A stretch of 7,682 nt of DNA from Sphingomonas sp. (GCA_025935515.1 JAICVC010000102.1:1-7682), one strand, 5' to 3'; positions 1 through 5,179 are shown, counted from the stretch's first letter. The notes: a model not told the origin generated them from the sequence alone. Program-made: numbers and translations.

Positions 1-1
1 C

Positions 2-505
2 GCCGGCATGGTGGTCGCGGTGATCGCCGCGGTCAGCGCCTTCGGGACCGCCAACGCCCTGCTGCTGTTCGCCGCCGAGATCAGCCGGACCCTCGCCCAG
101 GCCCGCGACCTGCCCGCGGTGTTCCGCAAGACCAACTCGGTCGGTGCACCGTCAGGCGCGGTGCTGATCTGCGCCGGGATCGCGGCGCTGCTGGTGCTCG
201 CAAGCTCGTCCAAGAACTTCGTCGCGCTCTATGTGTTCATCACCCTCGTCTCGACCGTGGCCGCGCTGGTCTTGTACGCGGTCTGCGCCGGGGCCGCGCT
301 CAAACTTCGAGTGACCGGCAGCCATGCCATCGTCGCCGTGATCGCGCTGGTCTACGCGGTCGCGATGTTCATCGGCGCCGGGTGGGAAGCGACCCTGTGG
401 GGCCTCGGCCTCGCCCTCGCCGGCCTGCCGGTGCGTGCTATCTCGCGCTGGCTGAACGGCTCCAGCCGGGCGGCGGCGGCGAATCCAGCCGCGTCTCGGG
501 AATGA
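2..505 (+). CDS. APC-family amino-acid permease, C-terminal part (5' end outside window)
   Basis: This is the C-terminal end of a polytopic inner-membrane transporter of the amino acid-polyamine-organocation superfamily, which moves amino acids or amines by symport or exchange. The reading frame is open from the window edge, so the true start lies upstream and the Met at position 8 is internal. The segment FAAEISRTLAQARDLPAVF, with Arg/Asp-rich ends and a following 'APSGAVL' entry to the next helix, is the usual loop before the last four helices of APC permeases. Hydrophobic segments follow at about residues 50-67, 70-98, 105-122 and 126-143 (numbered from the Met at 8). The Ala-rich tail (SSRAAAANPAASRE) looks like a non-conserved extension and runs 68 bp into the convergent oxygenase gene. 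The family call is from recognised pattern; the substrate cannot be read from this part. Confidence 0.85.
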   Translation, partial: AGMVVAVIAAVSAFGTANALLLFAAEISRTLAQARDLPAVFRKTNSVGAPSGAVLICAGIAALLVLASSSKNFVALYVFITLVSTVAALVLYAVCAGAALKLRVTGSHAIVAVIALVYAVAMFIGAGWEATLWGLGLALAGLPVRAISRWLNGSSRAAAANPAASRE

Positions 506-1616
506 GCTTCCTCAGCTTCCGGGCGAAGCTCCTCAGGCAGACCTCGCTCGTGCCCAGCGGCCCCGGCCGGTAGCTCGGCGACTGCATGCCGAGCTGGACC
601 CGCGTGATGAGCTCGGTGTCCTCGGCGTTCACCCGGCGGTTGATCCGCCAGTTGAGGTGCCGCGCAGCCCGCATCTCGCGCCGGTCATCGGGAAGCGCGT
701 AGCTGATCTCGCGGATCACGGTCTCGGTCGCGCTCACGGGCAGGAACTGCATGAAGTCGACCTGGTCGGGGTAGATGTCGAACGCGACATTGGGGAACAG
801 CTTGTAATAGAGCCATTTGCGCTGGTGGCTGTCCGGCAGGTGGTCGACCCGGGGAAGCAGGCGCTGGTAGGCCCGCTCGGAGGGGTTGGCCGACTCCTTC
901 TCGACCAGCTCGCCCTCCATCCGGTCGACATGGGCGTTGGCCTCGATCCGGTAGTTGCGGCCGAACAGCCGGGTCAGGCCGGGGTGGCCGACCGGGATGT
1001 GCAGCCCGTCGGAATAATTGTCGGCGATAGTCTTCCAGTTGAGCGGGCGCGGGCGCAGCGTCACCCGGCCGATCGCGCGCAGATCCTCGAACCGGTAGGG
1101 CGCGACCTCGTCCTCGTACGGCGCCATCATCTCCGCCACTGGCGGGGCGCCGGCTTCTAGGGTCACGAACAGGAACCCGCGCCACTGTTGCAGCGCCACC
1201 GGGAACAGGCCGTGGTCCTCGGTCCTGAGGCCGGGATATTGATCGCGGTGCGGCACCCCGACCAGCCGCCCGTCCCGCGCGTAGCTCCACGCGTGATAGG
1301 GGCAGGTCAGCACCCTGGCGCAGCCGCCATTGCCGTCGACCAGCCGCGAGCCGCGGTGGCGGCAGACGTTGGCGAACGCGCGCACCGCGCCGTCGTCGCC
1401 GCGGATGACGATGATGCTTTCGCCGAGATAATCGAGGCTGCGCCACTCGCCGGCCTCCGCGATCTCGCTCTCGTGGCACACCACCTGCGGCGCGGCGCGG
1501 AGGAAGGCCTGCTTCTCGCCCTCGAAGAATTCGGGGTCGAAATAGAGCCAGCCGGGGAGGCTCATGCCGTCGAGCGGGTCCGGCGTCGGCTGAACGGAGC
1601 GAAGATGCGTGGCCAT
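438..1616 (-). CDS. Rieske [2Fe-2S] aromatic ring-hydroxylating oxygenase, alpha subunit
   Basis: A 392-residue cytoplasmic oxygenase alpha subunit (COG4638 type) expected to take electrons from a separate reductase and insert oxygen into an aromatic or quaternary-amine substrate. The Rieske cluster motif is complete: C85-x-H87, 17 residues, then C105-x2-H108. The catalytic domain shows NWKTIADNYSDGLHIPVGHP, giving the bridging Asp203 and iron ligands His206 and His211; the third ligand is Asp333 in NAEDTELI, followed by the family's QxGMxSPxYxPGPL block. The frame stays open to a GTG at 1715, but I prefer the ATG at 1616: the 33 extra residues would be read through a repeat-like sequence, and homologues as I recall them begin shortly before LPGWLYFDPEFF. 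Neither start has a strong ribosome site. No reductase, ferredoxin or beta subunit gene is nearby, so the substrate is unknown. The last ~20 residues (Pro/Ser-rich) lie in the overlap with the permease. Confidence 0.88.
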   Translation of the reverse strand: MATHLRSVQPTPDPLDGMSLPGWLYFDPEFFEGEKQAFLRAAPQVVCHESEIAEAGEWRSLDYLGESIIVIRGDDGAVRAFANVCRHRGSRLVDGNGGCARVLTCPYHAWSYARDGRLVGVPHRDQYPGLRTEDHGLFPVALQQWRGFLFVTLEAGAPPVAEMMAPYEDEVAPYRFEDLRAIGRVTLRPRPLNWKTIADNYSDGLHIPVGHPGLTRLFGRNYRIEANAHVDRMEGELVEKESANPSERAYQRLLPRVDHLPDSHQRKWLYYKLFPNVAFDIYPDQVDFMQFLPVSATETVIREISYALPDDRREMRAARHLNWRINRRVNAEDTELITRVQLGMQSPSYRPGPLGTSEVCLRSFARKLRKLIPETRLDSPPPPGWSRSASAR

Positions 1617-1627
1617 GGCCCAGTCTA

Positions 1628-1656
1628 CCCGTTCGAGCGGAGTGAAGTCGAGAACC
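1628..1656. repeat. Short dispersed-repeat-like unit (cgagcggagtgaagtcgag type)
   Basis: The stretch centred on gagcggagtgaagtcgag resembles a short unit that I recall as very common between genes in sphingomonad genomes. It starts 12 bp upstream of the preferred start of the oxygenase gene, where a ribosome site would be expected. Only one copy is visible in this window, so its repeat status rests on recall. Confidence 0.5.
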
Positions 1657-1735
1657 GGCGAAACACGGTCTTCACCGATCTTCGCAGTGGAGGCGGCGCT
1701 TTGCGCAACTTTCACGCCGAAGGCGAAATGGGTCG

Positions 1736-1776
1736 AAGTGGAATGCGACTGCTTGAAAACGGGGCTCCTTCCACTT
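1736..1776. repeat. Inverted repeat AAGTGGAA / TTCCACTT
   Basis: Perfect 8-bp arms at 1736-1743 and 1769-1776 are separated by 25 bp, and a near copy of the right arm (CTCCACTTT) follows immediately. The minus strand therefore reads as tandem AGTGGAGGAAGTGGAAGG. It may be part of a longer dispersed element covering roughly 1660-1870; that extent is inferred. Confidence 0.4.
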
Positions 1777-1872
1777 CCTCCACTTTGTAACCTTCGGATC
1801 GCGGAGCGCCTTCAGGAACGGCAACGCAAGGCCATGCCAGAAAGCCGCGGTTGTAGGACAGCGGAATCGTGC

Positions 1873-1892
1873 ACCCCTGCGAAGGCAGGGGT
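1873..1892. repeat. Palindromic REP-like hairpin (accctgc-gaag-gcagggt type)
   Basis: ACCCCTGC (1873-1880) and GCAGGGGT (1885-1892) form a perfect 8-bp stem around a GAAG loop. Its translations, TPAKAGV forward and TPAFAGV in reverse, are a familiar mark of short palindromic repeats dispersed in many proteobacterial genomes. There is no T-tract, so it is not an intrinsic terminator. Confidence 0.6.
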
Positions 1893-1977
1893 ACAGAAGG
1901 AGTACAGCGACCCACCCTTGCGCCGCGAGTCCCGGCCGTGCCACGGTGGCGGCGCTCGGGGGGAGGCTTTGCCGGCC

Positions 1978-2064
1978 ATGACGCCGCATGAATTCGTGAA
2001 TAAATGGCGCGGCGTCGAGCTCAAGGAACGCTCGGCCTCGCAGAGCCATTTGAACGACCGTTGA
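1978..2064 (+). pseudogene. N-terminal relic of an MmeI-like class I SAM-dependent DNA methyltransferase
   Basis: A 28-codon frame starts with ATG at 1978, preceded by GGGAGG at 1961-1966 (11 bp spacing), and stops at 2062. Its product begins MTPHEFVNKWRGVELKERSA followed by SQSHLNDR. This closely matches the start of large (roughly 900-1000 residue) single-chain DNA methyltransferases of the MmeI-like/type IIL group, whose N-termini read EF-x-KWR-x2-ELxERxxxQxHFxDLC. Here the expected HFNDLC is HLNDR followed by a stop, and none of the nuclease, methyltransferase (NPPY) or specificity regions follow. I take it as the remaining front end of a restriction-modification gene lost by deletion. 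The match is from recall of the family, not from a search. Confidence 0.6.
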
Positions 2065-2195
2065 GCCTGAAGAACGGACCGGGGCCCGTCGGGCAGGGCA
2101 TCGGCTGCGGGATCCTGCTGATCCCGGTGCTGTTCATCGGCGGCGGGTGGGGGCTCGGCAAGCTGGTCGAGCTGCTCAGGTGGATGTTCGGGTGA
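2061..2195 (+). CDS. Possible small membrane protein or gene fragment
   Basis: About 44 residues, ending ...RWMFG. From position 2091 on, the codons are strongly G/C at the third base and encode one Gly-rich hydrophobic helix (GIGCGILLIPVLFIGGGWGL) followed by an amphipathic KLVELLRWMF. This looks like real coding sequence for a single-pass membrane peptide. The start is unclear. TTG at 2061 lies just at the stop of the methyltransferase relic; ATG at 2004 would overlap that relic in another frame, and neither has a convincing ribosome site. It may be an intact small gene with a non-ATG start, or the tail of a gene whose front was lost together with the methyltransferase. No function recognised. 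Confidence 0.4.
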   Translation: MSLKNGPGPVGQGIGCGILLIPVLFIGGGWGLGKLVELLRWMFG

Positions 2196-2246
2196 GCCAT
2201 CAGGGGAAATGCTCGCCGAACGCTCTACCAAGTTCGCTCGCCATTA

Positions 2247-2260
2247 TGCGCGTTCGCGCA
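2247..2260. repeat. Short palindrome TGCGCG-TT-CGCGCA
   Basis: A perfect 6-bp inverted repeat with a 2-bp centre, lying 11 bp before the larger G/C hairpin at 2272. It may belong to the same dispersed element; there is no evidence for a regulatory role. Confidence 0.3.
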
Positions 2261-2271
2261 CCCACCCCCGG

Positions 2272-2292
2272 CCCCTCCCTTCCAGGGAGGGG
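2272..2292. repeat. Palindromic repeat CCCCTCCCT-tcc-AGGGAGGGG
   Basis: A perfect 9-bp stem with a 3-base loop, preceded by caccccc-like sequence (2258-2269). The unit 'cccccggcccctccctt...agggagggg' is of a type I recall as common between genes in sphingomonads and other proteobacteria. Neither strand has a T-tract after it, so it is a repeat rather than a terminator. Confidence 0.55.
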
Positions 2293-2327
2293 AGAGTGCC
2301 TTTCGCGCTCTCTTCGACACAAAGGCC

Positions 2328-2348
2328 GCGTTCGCTTCTCGCAAACGC
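2328..2348 (-). terminator. Weak candidate terminator after the lipoprotein gene
   Basis: On the minus strand GCGTTTGC, GAGAA, GCGAACGC forms an 8-bp stem with one G-U pair. It lies 22 bp after the lipoprotein stop and is followed by GGCCTTTGTG. The T-run is only three bases, so termination here would be weak or Rho-assisted. Confidence 0.35.
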
Positions 2349-2370
2349 TCCCTTGTGCTCGGGCGCTCGG

Positions 2371-2889
2371 CTAATACCTTCGGGGGAACTGGGCGTGGAT
2401 GATGGTTCCCGTCGGCAGCTGGCACTGGCCGATGCCGCCGCCCGCCATCCCGGCGCTCGGGCTCATCAGGCGGAAGTTGCAGCGCATGAAGCCGCCCGGC
2501 CCCTGGAGGTTGGCGAGGACCTGGCCGCTATAGTGGGTGATAGTCTCGTCGGTGGGTCCCCATGGGCCCCAGCCGCCCCAGCCCCAGCCCCACGGCCGGC
2601 CGCCCCAGCCGCGGCCCCAGCGCCAATCGGGTCCCCAGCCGTTCCACAGCCCGCCATAGTTCATCACCCGGTTTTCCTGGGTGATCTGGAACATCGGGCC
2701 CTGGTAGACCTGGCCGTTGCTGAGCTGGGCGAGCATCGTCCCCTGGGTGCCGCCGGTCTCCCGCCAGGTGAAGGTCGCGCCGATGTTGCCGGTCGCCGAC
2801 TGGCCGGTGCCGACGCCGGTGGTGGTGCAGCCGGCAATCGCGAGCGCGCCAAGCGAGGCGGCCGCGGCCCGGATCGAAAAAGCAGTCAT
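2371..2889 (-). CDS. Gly/Trp-rich lipoprotein of unknown function
   Basis: A 172-residue predicted lipoprotein. The first 20 residues form a signal peptide (MTAFSIRAAAASLGALAIAG) ending in a lipobox LAIAG before Cys21, the lipidation site, so it should be anchored in the inner or outer membrane facing the periplasm. Residues about 79-112 are dominated by Trp, Gly and Pro (WNGWGPDWRWGRGWGG and similar). Two flanking stretches look alike: a strand pattern around LAQLSNGQVYQGPMFQ (53-68) and one around YSGQVLANLQGPGGFMRCNF (120-139). Cys137 and Cys156 could form a disulfide. The start is set by AAGGAG at 2897-2902, 7 bp from the ATG at 2889; the ATG at 2895 would be only 1 bp away. The gene is divergent from rpsF and has no operon partner. 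No domain family is confidently recognised. Confidence 0.8.
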   Translation of the reverse strand: MTAFSIRAAAASLGALAIAGCTTTGVGTGQSATGNIGATFTWRETGGTQGTMLAQLSNGQVYQGPMFQITQENRVMNYGGLWNGWGPDWRWGRGWGGRPWGWGWGGWGPWGPTDETITHYSGQVLANLQGPGGFMRCNFRLMSPSAGMAGGGIGQCQLPTGTIIHAQFPRRY

Positions 2890-3002
2890 GACCATGCTCC
2901 TTTCGCGGGCTCAACGAGGAAGCCCGCCTCCCGGCTCCAACGCCGTCGCAGTTTTAATGGGTTAGTGGGGAGGAAGGCGCCGCGAAGTTCTACGTGCCCG
3001 GC

Positions 3003-3031
3003 TTGCCTTTTGGGGGCGGTTCGGCCATAGG
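3003..3031 (+). promoter_or_regulatory. Weak sigma-70-like promoter candidate for the ribosomal operon
   Basis: TTGCCT at 3003-3008, a 17-bp spacer and CATAGG at 3026-3031 give a partial match to the housekeeping consensus in the only gap upstream of rpsF. The -10 match is poor (3 of 6), so this is tentative. Confidence 0.25.
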
Positions 3032-3041
3032 CGCCGGCGAT

Positions 3042-3065
3042 GGGGTGCGAGCTTGCTCGTGCCCC
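3042..3065 (+). promoter_or_regulatory. Leader hairpin of the rpsF operon, terminator-like
   Basis: GGGGTGCGAG (3042-3051) pairs with CTCGTGCCCC (3056-3065), with two G-U pairs, around a CTTG loop. It is followed by AGTATTTTTACC, so it resembles an intrinsic terminator inside the untranslated leader, 75 bp before rpsF. The right-arm GCCCC can instead pair with GGGGC at 3088-3092 or 3102-3106. Many bacterial rpsF leaders carry an S6:S18-binding RNA; this hairpin or the following CCG-rich part could be such a site. The stem is visible; the role is inferred. Confidence 0.4.
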
Positions 3066-3139
3066 AGTATTTTTACCGACAGCCGGAGGGGCGTTGCCAT
3101 CGGGGCGCGTCAGCGATCGGCCAAAGAAAGACGTGAAGC

Positions 3140-3553
3140 ATGCCGCTCTACGAGCATGTTTTCCTCGCACGCCAGGACTTGTCGCAAGCCCAGGTCGATG
3201 CGCTCGCGGAAAACGCCACCAAGATCATCACCGACAATGGCGGCAAGATCGCCAAGACCGAGACCTGGGGCCTACGCAGCCTCGCCTACCGAATCGCCAA
3301 GAACCGCAAGGCGCATTACGTGATGCTCGACATCGACGCGCCGGCGGCCGCGATCGCCGAACTCGAGCGCCAGTCGAACATCAACGAGGACGTGATCCGC
3401 TTCCTGACGCTAAAAGTCGACGAGCATGAAACGGGCCCGTCGGCGATGATGCGCCGCAGCGACAAGGAGCGTTCGTCGCGCGCCGACCGCGGAGACCGCG
3501 GGGACCGCGGCGACCGCACCGAGTTCCGCGCCCGCGAAGAGGAGGTCGAATAA
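3140..3553 (+). CDS. rpsF: 30S ribosomal protein S6
   Basis: Ribosomal protein S6 (137 residues) binds the central domain of 16S rRNA as a heterodimer with S18 during assembly of the small-subunit platform. The family core is complete at residues 1-95: MPLYEHVFLARQDLS at the start, the conserved WGLRSLAYRIAKNRKAHYV around 43-61, and the INEDVIRFLTLKV end strand. A charged, probably disordered tail follows, with tandem Gly-Asp-Arg units at about 114-126 and a final acidic EEEVE. Such tails are common in alphaproteobacterial S6. The ribosome site before ATG 3140 is weak (GAAAGACGTGAAGC). The stop overlaps the rpsR start (TAATG), so S6 and S18 are probably translationally coupled. First gene of an operon with rpsR and rplI. 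Confidence 0.97.
   Translation: MPLYEHVFLARQDLSQAQVDALAENATKIITDNGGKIAKTETWGLRSLAYRIAKNRKAHYVMLDIDAPAAAIAELERQSNINEDVIRFLTLKVDEHETGPSAMMRRSDKERSSRADRGDRGDRGDRTEFRAREEEVE
3485..3517 (+). repeat. Tandem 9-bp repeat in rpsF (Gly-Asp-Arg units)
   Basis: The unit GACCGCGGN occurs 3.7 times in phase, at 3485, 3494, 3503 and a partial copy at 3512. Only the wobble base of the Gly codon differs (GGA, GGG, GGC). It encodes the repeated Asp-Arg-Gly units of the S6 tail. Confidence 0.8.
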
Positions 3554-3777
3554 TGGCCCGCGCATTCTTCCGCCGCCGCAAGTCGTGCCCGTTCTCGGGC
3601 AAGGACGCGCCGAAGATCGATTACAAGGACGTGCGCCTGCTCCAGGGCTTCGTCTCCGAGCGCGGCAAGATCGTGCCGTCGCGGATCACCGCGGTGTCGT
3701 CCAAGAAGCAGCGCGAGCTGGCCCGCGCGATCAAGCGCAGCCGCCACATCGGCCTGCTGCCCTACATCGTGAAGTAA
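3553..3777 (+). CDS. rpsR: 30S ribosomal protein S18
   Basis: Ribosomal protein S18 (74 residues, full length for the family) partners S6 on the 16S rRNA central domain. Nearly the whole chain is family-typical: the basic FFRRRKSCPFSG start, IDYKDVRLLQGFVSERGKI in the middle, then PSRITAVSSKKQRELARAIKRSRHIGLLPYI. The start overlaps the rpsF stop by one base and has a strong ribosome site, AGGAGG at 3540-3545, 7 bp upstream. rplI follows after 12 bp. Confidence 0.98.
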   Translation: MARAFFRRRKSCPFSGKDAPKIDYKDVRLLQGFVSERGKIVPSRITAVSSKKQRELARAIKRSRHIGLLPYIVK

Positions 3778-3789
3778 GGAGAGCTCGAG

Positions 3790-4410
3790 ATGGAAGTGAT
3801 CCTGCTTGAGCGCGTCGAGAAGCTTGGCGCCATCGGCGACGTGGTGAAGGTCAAGGACGGCTTTGCCCGCAACTACCTGCTGCCGCGCAAGAAGGCGCTC
3901 CGCGCCAACGACGCCAACCGCAAGGTGTTCGAGGCCAACCGCGCCAAGATCGAGGAGGAGAATGCCAGCCGCCGTTCCGACGCCGAGAAGGCGTCCAAGG
4001 GTGTCGACGGCAAGACCGTCCAACTGATCCGCCAGGCGTCGAACACCGGCCAGCTGTACGGCTCGGTCAGCGCCCGCGACATCGCCGAGGCGCTCGAAGC
4101 GGCCGGCGCGCACGTCGCCAAGAGCCAGGTCGTGCTCGACCGCCCGATCAAGGCGATCGGCATGCACGAGATCAAGGTCGCGCTCCACCCCGAGGTCGCG
4201 GTGACGGTCAAGGTCAACGTCGCCCGCTCGCCGGAGGAAGCCGACCTGCAGGCGCAGGGCGTCGACGTCATGGCGCAGATGTTCGAGCGCGACACCGCGG
4301 CGTTCACCGAAGAGTCCGAGCCGGGGCTCGAGCCGGGCATCCCGCCGGCGCCGGAAAATCCGGGCACGCCGGAAGAAGCCGAAGTCGGGATCGACGAAGA
4401 GCAAGCCTGA
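3790..4410 (+). CDS. rplI: 50S ribosomal protein L9 with long acidic tail
   Basis: Ribosomal protein L9 binds 23S rRNA domain V near the base of the L1 stalk and helps reading-frame maintenance. The N-terminal RNA-binding domain is canonical (MEVILLERVEKLGAIGDVV, then the KDGFARNYLLPRKKA signature at 22-36). A long helix covers about 40-75, and the C-terminal domain includes LYGSVSARDIAEAL (89-102) and GMHEIKVALHPEVAV (124-138). The family core ends near residue 146. Residues 147-206 form an acidic, Pro-rich tail (EPGLEPGIPPAPENPGTPEE) that makes this protein 206 residues against about 150 in E. coli. The ribosome site AAGGAG at 3776-3781 overlaps the rpsR stop. Last gene of the operon, followed by an intrinsic terminator. 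Confidence 0.97.
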   Translation: MEVILLERVEKLGAIGDVVKVKDGFARNYLLPRKKALRANDANRKVFEANRAKIEEENASRRSDAEKASKGVDGKTVQLIRQASNTGQLYGSVSARDIAEALEAAGAHVAKSQVVLDRPIKAIGMHEIKVALHPEVAVTVKVNVARSPEEADLQAQGVDVMAQMFERDTAAFTEESEPGLEPGIPPAPENPGTPEEAEVGIDEEQA

Positions 4411-4438
4411 GGCTGCCCGTCAGCATAGCGAACAAGCG

Positions 4439-4476
4439 AGGCCGCCGGTCGCGACGATCGGCGGCCTTGTTTTTTT
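4439..4476 (+). terminator. Rho-independent terminator of rpsF-rpsR-rplI
   Basis: AGGCCGCCG (4439-4447) and CGGCGGCCT (4459-4467) form a perfect 9-bp G/C stem with an 11-base loop. The run TTGTTTTTTT follows at once. It lies 28 bp after the rplI stop. Confidence 0.93.
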
Positions 4477-4513
4477 GCGGCAAGCGGTTCGTCGCAAAGT
4501 TCGTTGGGCGGTC

Positions 4514-4539
4514 GGAACGGTCCGCTCGCTCCCCCGGTT
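4514..4539 (+). promoter_or_regulatory. Candidate sigma-EcfG (general stress) promoter
   Basis: GGAAC (4514-4518), 17 bp, then GGTT (4536-4539) fits the alphaproteobacterial general-stress pattern GGAAC-N16/17-CGTT with one mismatch in the -10 element. Transcription would begin near 4547, leaving a leader of about 35 bp before the ATG at 4582. It lies just past the ribosomal terminator, so the next gene needs its own promoter here. Confidence 0.5.
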
Positions 4540-4581
4540 TAGCGTTCGGAGCAAACGGGGCCATGTGAGGGAGTAATCTCG

Positions 4582-5160
4582 ATGGCTGAAGAACGTGACG
4601 ATCAGGAAGCTGGCGGAACCGAAGGCCGGCTGGGTCAACAACCGACGGGCCAGCAGGCTCAGCAGCCCACCGGGCAGCAGGGCCAGCAGGGTGAGTTCGG
4701 GCAGCAGCAAGGCGAGCAGCCGACCGGCAGCCAAAGCGGCCAGCCGATCGGCGGCAACGACAGCAACACCGGCAGCGGCACGATGATGAGCCAAAGCGCC
4801 GAGTTCGGCGGCCAGAGCTCGAGCGGCCAGGCCCAGCAGAGCAGCAGCGGCGACACGCTGACCAGCGACGAGGGGCCCGGCGTCGGCACGCAATCGACCA
4901 GCAGCGGCAGTGGCGGCGGCTCCCAGGAAGGCTCGCAGGACGAGGGCTTCATCGGCTCGCAGGGCAGCGGCTCGGATGACTATCTGCAGGATCGCGGCGG
5001 TTCTTCCGGCGCGAGCGGATCGTCATCGTCCAATGCGACCGGCGGGTCCGATTTCGCCGACCAGGGCCGCGGCGCCACTGAAGGCCAGTCGGAGACGCGG
5101 GGCCAGGCCAATCGCGACGAAAGCGATTCCGAAGGTCAGGACGACAGCGGCAGCTTCTGA
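4582..5160 (+). CDS. Gln/Gly/Ser-rich intrinsically disordered protein (hydrophilin-like)
   Basis: A 192-residue, very hydrophilic low-complexity protein with no signal peptide or membrane helix. Residues 18-50 are built of repeated GQQPTGQQ and GQQG units, residues 60-150 are Ser/Gly/Gln-rich, and the C-terminal part is acidic (ADQGRGATEGQSETRGQA, ending DDSGSF). I find no Lys, Cys, Trp or His. The composition fits hydrophilin-type proteins linked to desiccation or osmotic stress, but that role is inferred. The start has GAGGGAG at 4567-4573, 8 bp upstream. A candidate EcfG promoter precedes it and a strong terminator follows, so it is probably transcribed alone. I recall similar unnamed proteins in sphingomonads; no named family is recognised. 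Confidence 0.75.
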   Translation: MAEERDDQEAGGTEGRLGQQPTGQQAQQPTGQQGQQGEFGQQQGEQPTGSQSGQPIGGNDSNTGSGTMMSQSAEFGGQSSSGQAQQSSSGDTLTSDEGPGVGTQSTSSGSGGGSQEGSQDEGFIGSQGSGSDDYLQDRGGSSGASGSSSSNATGGSDFADQGRGATEGQSETRGQANRDESDSEGQDDSGSF

Positions 5161-5179
5161 ACGGTTGCCACTGGCTAGG

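Noticed and set aside
1852..1861. A 10-base match (TGTAGGACAG) with 6631-6640 in the XRE/DUF6456 control region
   Set aside because: Ten-base matches are expected many times by chance, and there is no symmetry or flanking similarity.
2003..2016. A 14-base match (aatggcgcggcgtc) to 7668-7681
   Set aside because: A 14-base match is within what chance gives in 7.7 kb of GC-rich sequence, and the flanks do not match.
1672..2231. Several minus-strand frames through the repeat-rich gap
   Set aside because: They read across palindromic repeats and the methyltransferase relic on the other strand, with no family-like segment.
2209..3030. A 273-codon plus-strand frame opposite the lipoprotein gene
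   Set aside because: Ala/Pro-rich shadow composition; the minus strand has a lipobox and a well-placed ribosome site instead.
3316..4404. A 362-codon open frame on the minus strand opposite rpsF-rpsR-rplI
   Set aside because: It lies opposite three certain ribosomal genes, and its Arg/Leu/Asp-rich composition is typical of antisense frames in high-GC DNA.
4600..4750. CAG-rich repetitive DNA as a possible CRISPR or satellite array
   Set aside because: The periodicity follows Gln codons of an open frame with a ribosome site and lacks regular repeat-spacer structure.
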